Below, one piece after another: positions 11,406 through 23,265 of a stretch of DNA of 64,000 nucleotides. The stretch comes from Curvularia sp. ZM96. Its lineage: Eukaryota > Ascomycota > Dothideomycetes > Pleosporales > Pleosporaceae. The DNA is taken from NCBI GenBank assembly GCA_022457065.1, contig JAJGBQ010000001.1, positions 4,154,001 to 4,218,000 of the forward strand, written 5' to 3'. Under the pieces are notes generated by a model. The model saw only the letters and a list, made by a program, of their open reading frames with translations, ran no database searches and had not been told where the DNA came from. The position numbers were made by a program, and so were the translations under genes. How positions within the stretch are numbered: the stretch's first letter is position 1; every line of letters starts with the position of its first letter.

Positions 11406-14400
11406 CTAGTCATCATCCTCCTCCTCAACAGCGCGGGGAGCAAGGACATAACGGGTTGTGCCGTGCTTGTCGGTACCGTGCTCGAGAGACAGCTTGCTGA
11501 GAGCAGCAATCATGTTCTCAATGGCAGGGTTCTTGCGGCTACGGTCCTTGCGACCGAGGGTGTCGAGCCACTCGATGCGGTTCAGGCCGTAGTAGACAAT
11601 GGCAATGATGATGGTGACACCAATGGAGTAAGCCCAGACAACAACGACGGTGACAATGTCGACCCAGCCGTCATCACGGAACTTGGAGTTGATGGTGGGA
11701 GGGTTGGTCTGGTATGGGTGACCGGACATCCAGCCGAAGAGGGTGAAGATGGTGGCGAGAGCATCGACACCCAAGATGGCGATAACCAGCTGGAACGAAG
11801 GGAAGGTCTTGCCACCACGGGTGACGAAGATGAGCCAGTTCTCAGTAAGGGCAACCTCGAGGAACAGAATGGGCTGGATAGCACCAAAGTTCTGGATGAT
11901 ACCACCGCTGGGGATGAAGAGAGTACCACGGACGACCCAGGTGGCGAGGGCGAGGAGGAGACCAAGGATGACGGAGATGAACCAGATCTTGGGCAGCTGC
12001 CACTCGACAGGGCGAGCCTCAGAGTGAGCGTTGTCGTAAGCGACGGCGACGGTAGCCAAATCAGCGAACAGGGCAAGGAAGACGATGAGCTCAGCGCGGA
12101 TGGTCTCGTTGAGGATGATCATGGAGGTAACGAGGTAGACTTCCAAGTGGAGACACAGAGCGATACGGTACTGGATGTAGGCCTTCATACGCTGGAAAAT
12201 CTGGCGGGCAGTCTTGATGGCAAGAACAATGGTGGACAGACCAGGGGCGAGGAAGACGATATCAGCGGCAGCCTGAGCAGCTTCGGTGGAACCCTCGACG
12301 GCAATACCACAGTCAGACTTCTTCAGGGAAGGAGCATCGTTGACACCGTCACCAGTCATGGCAGTCAAGTGACCACGCTGTTGGAGCATCTCGACGACCT
12401 GGTACTTGTGCTCGGGGAAGACCTCAGCGAAACCGTCGGCGCGCTCGACAAGGTCGTGCTGGGTAGTACCAGTAAGACCGCCGTTGATAAGCTTGGAAGA
12501 GTTGTAGACCTTGGTACCGAGAGCAAGCATCTTGCAAGTCTCCTTGGCAATGGCAATAGCGTCACCAGTCAACATCTTGACGGGAACACCGAGCTGCTGA
12601 GCCTCAACGATGGTCTGGGCGGTATCCTCACGAGGGGGGTCGAACATGGACATGAGACCGAGAAGGATCCAGTCACCGTCGTTCTTCTGGTAAGCGACAC
12701 CGAGGGAGCGGAAACCACGGCGAGCGAACTCGGCGGCCTTCTCCTTGTAGAGAGTAGCGGTGATCTCGTCGCAGTTGGCAAGGTTGACAATGGCCTTGGG
12801 GGCACCCTTGGCGCAGACGTACTTGTCACCACCCATGTGGCAGACGGCAGTGATACGCTTGGAGACGGGGTCGAAGGGAGTGAACTTCTCAGTGCGCCAG
12901 CCCATGTTGAGGATCTCACGGGCCTTGGGGTAGCGGCGGATGGTGAGGATGGTGACCTTGTCAATGGGATCGAGAGACTTGAGGTTGTGGGAAGAGGCAA
13001 GAGCAGCGACAGCCATCATCCAGTTGACATCCTGGCCCTCGGCGACGTAAGGCTCACGGAGAGAGAGCTGGTTGGCAGTAAGAGTACCAGTCTTGTCAGA
13101 GCAGAGAACATCGACACCAGCAAGCGACTCAATGGCAGTGAGCTTCTGGACGATAGCCTTCTGCTCAGCGAGGTAGGCAGCACCGACGGCGAGGGTGGTG
13201 GTGGTGACGACGGGAAGACCGACGGGGACACCGACGATGAACATGATGAGGGCGTAGTGGAGGAGAGTAACGGACTTGTCGGTTCCCTCGCGGGCGGTGG
13301 CGATGGGAATGTGACGGAAGAAACCACCAATCCAGGCGAGCAGGATGAAGAACATGACAAGGACGAGAAGCGCCGTTCCGATGGAGTTCATGATAGCCTT
13401 GAAGTGACCCTGGTCCTGAGCGCCCTGGACGAGCGTAGCAGTGCGACCGACGAAAGAGTGCTTGGCAGTGGTAGTGACGATACCGTAGGCCTTGCCGCGC
13501 TTGCAACCAGTGGTGTAGTAGGCAATCTCTCCCATGTACTTGTCGACGGCAAGAGACTCTCCGGTGATGGACGATTGATCGCAAGCAACGAGAGGGTGGC
13601 CCTGAGTGATGGGGTTCTCCTCGTCGAACTTCTCCTCATCGACGTCATCATCCTTCTCGTCCTCGGGGTCAGCGTCGTGGAACTTGTCCTCAGCCTTGAG
13701 CTTCATGTACAACTCGAAGTCTTCGGGGTGGTCGTAGCTGCAGATCAGGCGGGCGTCACCGGGGACGGTCTGGCCCTCCTCAATGACGACGATATCACCG
13801 GGTACAAGTTCACGAGCGAGAATGGTCTGTTGCTGGTTGTCACGAACGACGGTAGCCTTCATGGCAATGTCACCCTTGAGCGAAGCGACGACATCGGCAG
13901 CCTGCTTCTCCTGGTACCAACCGACAATGGCGTTGAGCAACAGGATACCGCAAATGACACCAAAGTCGATCCAGTCCTGAAGACCAGCGGCGAGAAGAGC
14001 AGCGAGCTCCATGACTAGCGGGGATCGTCAGTGAAACTGCGCTAGGGCAAAGTTTGAGCAGGGGTGGAGCGGCTTACCGTAGAGAATAGGACCGGTGAAG
14101 TAACCAATGAACTGCTTGAGAAGGTTGGTCTTCTCAGAGGTGATTTCGTTGTAACCATAGCGCTTGCGACGCTCCTCGACCTCGTGGGTGGTGAGACCGG
14201 TGCGAAGCTCAGTGTTGAGGACTAGGGAAAACAATGTTAGCCAAAAAGTCGTGCGTGGGCGCTGTGATTGGTGGCGGGTAGTTTGGTGGAGACGGGCTGC
14301 ATGACTAGCAGACTAGCAGCGATGGAGCTGGAGCTTGAGCTCGGGCCCATGGCGCAAAAGTCGAGCGACCACCGTGCGGCCTCTGCTGCTCAACAACAAC

Positions 14401-14768
14401 AAAAAGTAGCTTGTTATTGCCAAGTAGCCGATTAGGCAGGTGTGTAGCGCGGAGCTTTTTGCTCAGTGAAGGATGGAGGGTGGAATTGATGGGAAATTGG
14501 GGCCAAACTTACACTCCTCAGGGACGGCACCAGCGTCAGCGACGGGAGCAGCAGCAGCAGAGCCGGACTTCCAGAACTGCCACCACTTCTTGGTCTTGAC
14601 GGTGGGGTTGGCGTGGGGGTTGACCTTTGCGTCGCGGTAGAAGAGGATGTACTTCTGGAGCGCGGTGTATTCGTCCATGCCGTCGAACTCGGTCATGGAG
14701 ACGATGGACTTCTGGCGCTCAGCGCCAGAGCTCGCCCGCGGGCGCTCAACGTCGTCGTTGGGCGCCAT
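11406..14768 (-). CDS. Plasma-membrane P-type H+-ATPase (P3A), insert-bearing isoform
   Basis: Pumps protons out of the cell at the cost of ATP and energises secondary transport. Exons (minus) 14768-14513, 14221-14078 and 14014-11406 give 1,002 residues, longer than the classical fungal Pma1 of about 920. The actuator loop shows SSITGES near residues 281-287, the phosphorylation motif CSDKTGT has its aspartate near 440, and MLTGDA and TGDGVNDAP follow. The membrane half (VPVGLPVVTTTT, TENWLIFVTR) is typical. Between the VPGDARLI segment and TGES lies an acidic, lysine-rich insert of roughly 45 residues (EDEKDDDVDEEKFDEE) absent from classical Pma1, and the usual VDQS reads CDQS. The C-terminus ends in an acidic run (EEEDDD). 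This fits the second, non-essential H+-ATPase isoform group of ascomycetes; that placement is inference. The first intron is unusually long (291 bp). Confidence 0.96.
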
Positions 14769-15060
14769 GTCGGTCGAATTAGGGACTTGGGGGAGTCGTA
14801 TGTATTAGTGTATCCGATAACTCTAGTCACAGAGAAGGCAGTCCGGGCGACTTGGGCGGAGAGGGGGGTTGAAGTTGCTGTGCAAAGGGGAACCGCAAGC
14901 AGGGCCTTCTCTGTGAAGAAGAGGTTCAGAGGGCGGGCGCGGCTCTGGTTAAGTAGCGCGGCAGAGGCTCACCCACGTATCAACCAGGGAAAAACTCAGC
15001 AAGGACCGACCTTTGGCCGCTATGAGGGATTTATGATTGTCATAAAACTAGCCATGGTTG
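14769..15060 (-). promoter_or_regulatory. Upstream region of the H+-ATPase gene
   Basis: Sequence immediately 5' of the ATPase ATG, on the minus-strand side. No gene of its own is visible. Specific factor sites were not resolved by eye; the assignment rests on position only. Confidence 0.4.
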
Positions 15061-18000
15061 GGGATTAGCTCGAGCCGACTGTCCCGGGGGCATTTTCGCA
15101 GCGAGCGCGGCCCGTGCGCAGCAGCGCTACATCATCGGCGCACGGCAGCGCGCTGAGATTGGCCGTTTGCGCCCTCGTTGCGCTGCCCGGCCGAGGGCGC
15201 GCTGCTGACAGGCCATTATCGCGACCCTTCACCGTCGTCATGGCCGGTTTTTTTGCCTCGCGGCTGCACGATGCCATCCGTGGCTCTGTCGCTCGCGGCG
15301 TGCTTCCTTTTTGCCACGGTTCGACGGGCGCGAGGGTGCTGCTACACGTCGGTGCCGCCAAGCCCTCTGCTGCTACTCTGGCTGCTGGGCGCACCGGCGG
15401 GCGGCAGCGAATGGGCGTGCCAGACGAGGCCGTTGGACCAGCCACCCAGTAGCCCACGGCGCGATGCTGCTCGCTGCTCTGCTCCAGCGCGTCTCCGTCT
15501 CCGTCTACGGCTGCCAGAGATTAAGCTGGAGATAGCGCGACATTCCGCGTCAAGCGTGCATGCGCGGCAGGGATCAGCCCCCATGACGTTTTGGCAATCT
15601 GCACCGCGCGCTGCGGGCGTCCTCCACCCACCAAGCTTCTCCTCGCGGTGTAAACAATGCTTGTCGCCTTGGCTCGCCAATGCGAGGCATTTTTTCCCAC
15701 GCCCCGTCCTGCCTGGCCTCCCCACGCCTGCGCGACTTTTGGCCTGCATTGCATGCCATGCATTCACAATTTTCTTCTAGCCGCCTTCCAGCCCCACGCC
15801 GCTCGCTATCGAGCCTCAATATCCGACCTCCCCCCTCGTCTCCAGCATTAAGCTCGCGCCACGGGGTTCTTCGGGGGTCGGGCCTGTCTCAACCACGTCT
15901 TCCGACACTCAGACTGCCAGGTCGGCCGAATCACACCTGCCCTGTTGTCACGCCGTCGCCCGGCCAACCGCGCCACCCACTCACAACCCTCTGCCTCTGC
16001 CCTTAACCAGCCCTGCTATCACAATGCTCATACAAACTAGCCTCGCGCGACTCCACACGCGTCTAGACGTCGACTCGAGTCCCGTCGCACCTCTGTGCGC
16101 GCCCCGGAGAAACAAACAACCCAGCACGGTCGCGCCCTGCTTGGCTGCACTCGAATCCTCGTTGGCACCTCTCGGCCGGCTCGATGCCCCCGCAACATGG
16201 CGCCCGTTTGGCTCCCCATGGATGCCCTTCCCACTCTGGAAGTCGCGGCGGCAGGCCACGTGACCCTCCCACTGCCGATGCTTCGCCGGCACGCGAGCGA
16301 GTGAGCCTCACCGCATCCCCCCAGCCTGCAAGTGTGCGGGAATAATCATCCTAACCCACATACTATCACACATGGATTTTACCGATGCCAACCTCTCCAT
16401 GCCCTTCTTGAGCCGCTCGCTGAATCGCACGCCCCCACTCACCGGTGTCGGTCCGCGCGCCCTCTTTGCGCGCCCTGTCGCTATTGCTACCTACCAGGTA
16501 GCCTGCCACTATTTGCAATTTGCACGCTGTCGGAATTTTATCGCATCCTGGTTATAACGGCCCTCGACCCTCGCTGCCTCGTCCTGAGACATACGGGGTC
16601 CATCTCCGCGAGCCGATCACCTCCATCGTCGCCTCGCGATGCCCTTCGTACCTGCAGCATAGGCGTCGCGGCACCCACACGCCAAGCATCTTGTTGGAGT
16701 CCACGTTTCAAACACCGACAGGCGTTCGGGAAACTTTTACCCACCCATCCCAGTGGCCCCCTGCTTTTGCAACACCATTCCGGTGACGGTAGTTCTCCAT
16801 GTCTCTCTCTCTTGGCAGATCTACCTGAGGCTCATGTGCGGCTGCCACTGTTTCGTTCGCCAGCCTCCGAACTCTGACCCTGCTCCCATCCAAACCACGG
16901 CTTCTTTTTTTTCAAAACCATGTCTGCCGCGCCAAACTGCCTACGGCACGCCTACCCTGGCAGCCGATGCATGCAGGGACGGTGGGCTCCACTAGCCGCC
17001 TCACTGAATTCTTCTTCCAGTCTGGCTTCGATTGCACACGCCGGACGCGTCCGTGTTGCTCAACCATATGCGCTGTCTGCTATTCCATGACAAATTGGAG
17101 CCTGTCGAGATATCAACGCTTTTTTTTTTCTTCCCTTGCGTATCAAGATACCCTCGATTCAGGGTGCTATAGCTTGATGCGCCATCGCTTCACATGTTGC
17201 AATATTGAAAGCCCTAGTGGGAAAAACTTTGCTTAGCCATTGCGCAACACGCTTTCGCCCACAGTGCTCTAGCCCGCCAGCCACACGTTCAACCTATCAT
17301 GGTCGCACCCGCGAATGTCCTCTTTGATAACTGCCAAGCAGCAGATCAATGGTTTGCGGCAGCACCTGATCTGTGGGGATCGCCCTTGGCACTCTTACTC
17401 CAGACCACCCACCACTTGTCCGCTGTGCTACTCACCTCTCCGCCCGAGCACGGTACTCCGCGCCCGACATATTATCGTCGATTGCCACTGTTGCATGCGC
17501 TCCTACTCTGTACAAAGTGTGCCCAGCTTCTCCCAAGCCGCCAGCACTCTAGTGCGGCATTTTTTTGAACGTTGCACCTTGCTGACCTTGGCGACCATCG
17601 CGACTTCATCCGAATCCACGAAAATCCAAGACCGTATTCATGTACGTGAGGGGATTGATGACGGTTCAATTCATTCGTGATGATTGTGGGTGTAGACTAT
17701 ATAGTCTGCCCAATTAACCTGTGTAACTGCACTTCATAACCGCCGGCTTGACTTTCATCAAAACCATATTAGTACTTCTCCAGATGACCTTACCGGGTCC
17801 ATAATCCTCTCAGGGAAAAGTCTCGTCTAGCCAAGAATCTGGAGAGGGACCCGTGTGTCCACTTCTCCGCAAACAAAGACATCGCAAAGTTTGTCGTCTT
17901 TCCGCTGCCAAGTCTGCCTCTGTGCGGACAAGCCGTCTGGGCGGACACGAAGACAGACCGTGTGCAACTACAAACTCCCTCTGTCCATGTCGTCTGTGCA

Positions 18001-18650
18001 ACCTTCTTGGCTTGTTGAACCTCTTGTGTAGTCTTGTTTTTTTTCCATTTCCTTGTCCAGTAAGAATGCTCCCTCTTTAGGTCCAGTTAGCGTCCAAGAA
18101 CCTCCCAATGTTACTTTCTTTTGTTACTCTCTTTTTCCATCTTTCTTTCCCCTTTTCCCCTTTTTTTGGATCTATCTTAGTGGTCTAAACGTTTTTTAGA
18201 ATTACCTTTTCTCTTGTGGCTTACTTTGTTTTGGCCTTTTTTACCTTTTCGCCTCTTGTCCTTGGCAAACTGGGTGTGGCGCTGCCTGCTCTTGGGTTAA
18301 ACTTAATACGGAAACTAGGGTGTGTCCATCGCAATTTGGGAGAGCCATGGCATGTCAGTGTAATTCTCCTTTTGGAAGAGGGATGCCTGGTTTAGGACGC
18401 TTCTTGGTGTTGTGGGTGAGACTAGAAAGGGGGTTGAGATGGCGGTTGGTCATGAGATGTGTTGTGGATGACAAGATTGCATCTCGTGATACTAGAGTGG
18501 TGGGATTGGGCAGGACGGAAAGGGGGGAAATTACTCGACAGAGATGTATATGAGTGTTGGTTTCGGTGATTGATTCGGAGTTATACGACTCTGTGATTTT
18601 CTTCGTCCGTTGTAGAACCATGTCATGCCACCACGCATGACTATGACTAA
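15061..18650. other. Long gene-poor region, pyrimidine-rich on plus strand
   Basis: About 3.6 kb without a protein I can recognise. From roughly 15700 to 16900 the plus strand is C/T-rich with many CCTCC, CCACC and CGCC words. From 18000 to 18250 it has long T-runs interrupted by C. In ascomycetes this composition often marks promoters and long 5' leaders of plus-strand genes, yet no coding exon follows before the minus-strand gene at 20002. Several open frames (15178-15780, 16332-16877, 17315-17680) overlap in different frames and lack any domain. Candidate for a long noncoding transcript or a missed fast-evolving gene. Confidence 0.45.
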
Positions 18651-20001
18651 CACCAAGAGCCCTGAGATGGGAGACTTATCTGCTTGAGATCTACACGGTA
18701 ATTCAGATTTAACTATTCAAGGAAACGATGGTATTCTGATTAGCGAACACACTTCGTATCTTGGAACTAAGAAAAAAAATACTTATCATCCGTTCCAACG
18801 CAACCAAAAACTCCACTGCCTTTGAAACCAGGAAAAACAACATCATGCCGTACCGAACCGAACAGTTCAATCCTAAACGATACTTTCTTATATCTACCTT
18901 TTTTTATACATGCTAAACACCTATTGCCTGTTGCGTGACTACACTGTAATTCCCTATACGCGCTCCGCCACACCGTCACTAAGACTTTGCCCCTCCTAAT
19001 CGACTTCCCACGTACTACTTGACGCTTTCTAGGGATGGCGTTGTAATGAAAGCATATTGTTAGTTCAGCAGAGGATGTGAAAATAACTCTCCTGTATAGC
19101 AAAAATTGTCAAGAAGAGATTTTATGCAGGTGGCAATTATTAAATCGAGTGGTTTATATTTTCAAAGAAGTGGAAAAACGCGACCTGTGTATGTATAGAG
19201 TTGAGTGCTTGAGGTAAAAATCACTTGTATGTCTTATAAGATAGTACTTAGTGACTTTTTACTATCTCACTTCGAAATGTGAATATTTTCGCGTTTATCT
19301 AAAATATGTTGACGATTTTATCTGTTAATCTTTTTTCCCTTTTTTTGTTAATATCACAAGCTTGAAATTATACTACAACTTAGGAAAGGGAGAGAAAAAC
19401 AGCTGTTCTCTGCGCACTTACACACATATATGCAAAGAAAGAGAAGAAAAAAACAGTATGCGTGTTGTAATAATCAACATCTCTACACAGAAATTATTCT
19501 TAGCTATATATATTCTAGCAAGAGTATGAAGGAGACTCAAACGGACACAAGTAACCATTAACCTAACGGATATGTCACAAGCTTGTACCTTCTCCTCTTG
19601 CTCTCAAGTAAATGGCTACTCTGTTTAGAAAAGAAAAAGCGACGAGTATCATGCATAGTCGAAAGGGCGGGTCTGTGGAGTTACAAAAAACGGCGGTCAT
19701 TCCCTTCATCGGTTTACAATACTTTAGTAGTACTCTTTTCTTCTTTTATTTTGTATTCTAGTATATGACACCTAGACACGCGTAGCAATATATCCATGAG
19801 GTTCATCTACAAAAAATATCCATGCTCCCATGTACATTGCCTTGTCACCATATAGAATCAGGAACGAAAAAATCATCAGCACAAGAACTTGATAGCAAAT
19901 ATTCTTTTCTCAAGCATCCAGGCTTCTCTAAATCGCCGATATCAACCCACCCCCCCCTAATCTCCTCTACTCCTCTACCATCTCATAACTCCCTTACAAC
20001 C
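18651..20001. other. AT-rich noncoding block
   Basis: The sequence turns visibly AT-rich with A/T runs (for example 18770-18780, 19240-19350, 19440-19520) between two G+C-richer regions. No open frame above about 119 codons and no recognisable protein. It could be 3' flanking DNA of the glucosidase gene plus an AT-rich segment eroded by repeat-induced mutation. I found no element ends to support a specific transposon. Confidence 0.45.
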
Positions 20002-22606
20002 CTACAACTCATCCTTCTCCCTCACCTCCTCGCCACTCAAATCCGGCATCGCCATAATCTTCACCACCAAGCTCGTCCAGCCCGTAAAATGCTGTGTCCG
20101 CTGTCCCTTTCCAGTCTCAGGATTATACTGCTCCCACGCAAAGCCCGTCTCCTTCCAGCTCTCATAAACCGTGTCGACTAGATTCTTGCGAAGCTCCGTG
20201 TACATTTTGGTGGCGCGGCGGCGGTAGGGTCCGGGAGATTGGGCGAGTTTCTGTAAAATGAGATGTTAGTAAAAAAATAAAAATAAAAGGCGACCATGAC
20301 CATGTTTCTGGTAGAACTTACAAGAAGCTGTGAAACAGCTAGGTAGTTGATTGGCATCCAGACTGGTCCTCGCCAGTAGTCTTCTGCAGTGTGGTAGAAT
20401 TCGTCCTTCTTGCTTAGACTGCGGATACCGTATGGGCTCCAGAGCTCCTCCTCGTCTTCAATCAGATCAAGCACTGCACCCAGCTTCTTACTATCCTTGT
20501 CCATCAGGCCGGTGATGAAAGGGAATAGAGAAATGTAGCCCTTATGGCAGAATAGCGCATTCTCCTCGTAGTCATCGATAGTGGCGTCACAGTACGCCTG
20601 ATCTTTTTCAGACCAGTGCAGGTCGTCGATGTTCCGAGTGATGGCTTCATCGTAACGGGCGAACTCGGCCGCATCGTCTTGTTCATCGAGATACACTGCG
20701 ATGCGCTTGATAGCGCGTGTCATCATGCCCATCCAGCTGATGAGGTCAACGTGCAGCTCACCAGGGTGTGGTGGTTGGACGCGAGGGTAGTCATCGAGAC
20801 CGGAGGTAAGAATATGGGATGGCGTACGTCCACGCCATCGGTAGCCCTCTTTCGTTGAAAAGGCCTGGCGATCGTAACTCTTGATGTCGCCAGCTTGGGT
20901 CTTGCGGTACCAGAAGTAGTTGCGCTTGAGTAATGGGTACAAAGTACGCAGATATTCGAGAGCTGCTTCGCGGTTTGACAACTGCATCGAATAAGACTTT
21001 TCTTGACGAAGCTTTTCGCTGCTAGTATCCGTCTTGATGGCATCAAGCTGATCGAGGAAAGAAGTAATGACCATAAAGAGCGTCGGCGGGTTCGCGTAGT
21101 GAGGGTACTGGACCTGAAACTCCTCAGGCACTTTGCTACGGGCCTCGGGGCCGAGGATCTGCTCACGAGCAATCCAGCCATCATCATCCATGAGCTTGAA
21201 CCAGCTCTTGATGATATCAAGCGTGAGATCCGCATCCCAGTCAATGATGGGCAGCAAATGGAAGCCCTCATCCCAGAGGAAGCCACGGGGGAAGAAAGGC
21301 CGAGATGGAATGGCTGTGAACAGCTCCGAAGGCCCCTCAAACTGAGCCACATTCCTGCTTCGTGCTTCAGCAGCCTCCTCCCAGAATCCTTCGTCATCCT
21401 CTTCGTAAGCAGGGTCGTAAGAACGGTCGACGCGGGAGTCACCAAAGAAGTAGCCAATACCGCCGATCAAATTCGAGAATAGCGACTTTGAAAACTCCTC
21501 GTAGCGCTCCTTGACAAAAGGAGCTTGGGGCTCGAAGATCTTGGTGAAGCGAGACGAGAAACTCGACGTAACCGAGTCAATCTGTTCCGTGATATCTTCT
21601 GAGGTAATCTTCGTAGGAGCAGAACCAGAAGAGAAGATGATGTCGAACTCGAATGGCCCCTCAAAAACCTTCTGGACAAGATGCATATTCCCTTTTCCAG
21701 GCAAATGTTGAATGGTGTAGACTTGGGCAGGTGGTGGCGGGTTTTGCTCGTCGTACTTTGGCATCAAAACGTCAATCTGACCCTTCATGTGCGCGAACAT
21801 GATGGCCTTGACCTGCCATAGTGCCTCCTCGGGTATCTGTCCGCTGTGGACCAGTGAGCGGTCCAAGGGCTTGTCATCCCAGCTTGGATGGCCGGTGACT
21901 GGGTGCTCGCCCTTGCCCTCAGTAACTCTGACTTCAAAATCACCAAGCTCGTTTGTCTGTCCCTTCAACACAACATCGCCTTTCATACCGGGCTCTTCCG
22001 TGTCAGCATCTACGACCTCCAGGCTGCCGAGGCCCTCAAGCGTATTGTACCAGACAAGCGTCGTCCGGAGCTTTGGGCCTGCGTCCTCTCGCGGCGTTCC
22101 CTTGATCCTCGCGCCCCAGCTGCCGCCATGCTCTCCACCCGGGAACTTGATGAACTCGGTAGTGATGTCGATCTTGTTCGCAGGGTCGTGGATCGTTTGT
22201 CGGCCGCCGCTGCGCACGTCGTACTCGTCCCAACCGTAGCCATCAAGTTCGTGCTGCTCGCATGTGTGTCGGAAGTCTGTCTAGTCAGCTATGCCATTGT
22301 CCTTGTTTGGGTTCGATTATGTGAAGGCGGCTGGAGGCCTCCCGTCTCATGCAGTCACTGAAAACACTCACTATGCTGAACACTCTGGTAGTCCTCAACT
22401 CGCGTCCACATTAGTCCGCCCATCAAACTCTTGGGAATGCGAGGCCTGACACCAAAGTACAAGTTCGGTCGATACGGTCCCCAGAGCAAGCTGGCATTGG
22501 TGGCCTTCTCTACCTCGGCCAGCTGCGCGCCCACTAGGGGCAATTGAAGTGCAAAGAGACATGTCAGTCCCTTCCAGAGGGCGCCATGTCTGCTGTCGCG
22601 CGTCAT
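20002..22606 (-). CDS. CWH41: Mannosyl-oligosaccharide glucosidase (processing glucosidase I, GH63)
   Basis: ER type II membrane enzyme that removes the terminal alpha-1,2-glucose from the Glc3Man9GlcNAc2 N-glycan just transferred to protein, the first trimming step in glycoprotein folding. Exons (minus) 22606-22372, 22276-20322 and 20250-20002 give 812 residues, the family's usual size. A hydrophobic stretch near residues 10-25 (LTCLFALQLPLVGA) is a signal anchor. Family motifs in order: PNLYFGVRPR and LMGGLMW near the N-terminus, then the catalytic-domain signatures FFPRGFLWDEGFHLL, LDDYPR, DLISWMG and EDYWRGPVWMPINYL. The second acceptor follows CTAGACAG, which keeps the frame into FRHTCEQHELDGYGWDEYDVRSGG. 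A nearer AG would break the frame. The C-terminal exon carries the conserved GFAWEQYN and GWTSLVV. Confidence 0.95.
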
Positions 22607-23265
22607 CGTGTAGTGTGCTGGAGCTCCAAGCTGGTGGGGTTTGGGACACATTGCGCCCAGACAGCCACGGCCGCGGCCGCAATCGCTCCTGATTGGACAG
22701 CGGGATGAGCTTCTCGTCTGCAAAGCATTTTCCCAGCTGTGACGGCGCATCATAGACCTAACACAATAACAAGTCAAATAAGTGCCATATCCAGTCCAAA
22801 CCTGATGCAGCATTGGAACATGTCCATTGGGCAAGCTTCACGACATAAGTAGAACAAGTCATCCAGTCATCTGGGAGAATAGTTGATTTGGCATTCTAGA
22901 GAGCAGCATTCGTTTGACGAGGTATATCAAGTTGTGCTTCGTCATGCTGCTCACAGTAGCAAAGCCTGCAGTGATATAAGTTCCCTCTGTTCCGGTCAGA
23001 CTCAACGCGAACTAATAAAAGAGAAATATAAACAAGGTGTCATACCATGAGCTGCTCCGTCTCACCCCTACGCGACTCAAGGACTTGTAGCGTTTTATGG
23101 CCAACTGCCGCCCCAGCCATGCGTTCATCTTGCACGAACTGTCCTAGAAAGACGGTCGTGCCTGTGTGAAACCATACTGGTCTTGTTCCTAGCACATGCC
23201 TTCTGAAATACCACCGTGTTTTAAACCATTTGTGAGAAACCTCATAAAGCAACTCAGTAGACTCA
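22607..23265. other. Intergenic between glucosidase I and SNRNP27-like gene
   Basis: About 660 bp between two minus-strand genes, presumably the promoter of the glucosidase and the 3' UTR of the splicing factor gene. No supported coding sequence or RNA gene is visible. Confidence 0.5.

Noticed and set aside
11463..14018. 851-codon open frame antisense to the H+-ATPase
   Set aside because: Mirror of the ATPase coding strand. Extreme codon bias removes antisense stops; the translated product is a low-complexity Val/Gly/Asp/Leu-rich sequence with no domain.
15178..15780. 200-codon plus-strand frame upstream of the ATPase
   Set aside because: Composition-driven (Pro/Arg/Ala/Cys-rich), overlapped by open frames in other phases, no domain.
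16332..16877. 181-codon plus-strand frame in the pyrimidine-rich tract
   Set aside because: Ser/Pro/Arg-rich with no coherent pattern; competing frames in the same place.
22010..22361. Plus-strand and other-frame ORFs over the glucosidase N-terminal region
   Set aside because: Fully explained by GH63 exons on the minus strand.
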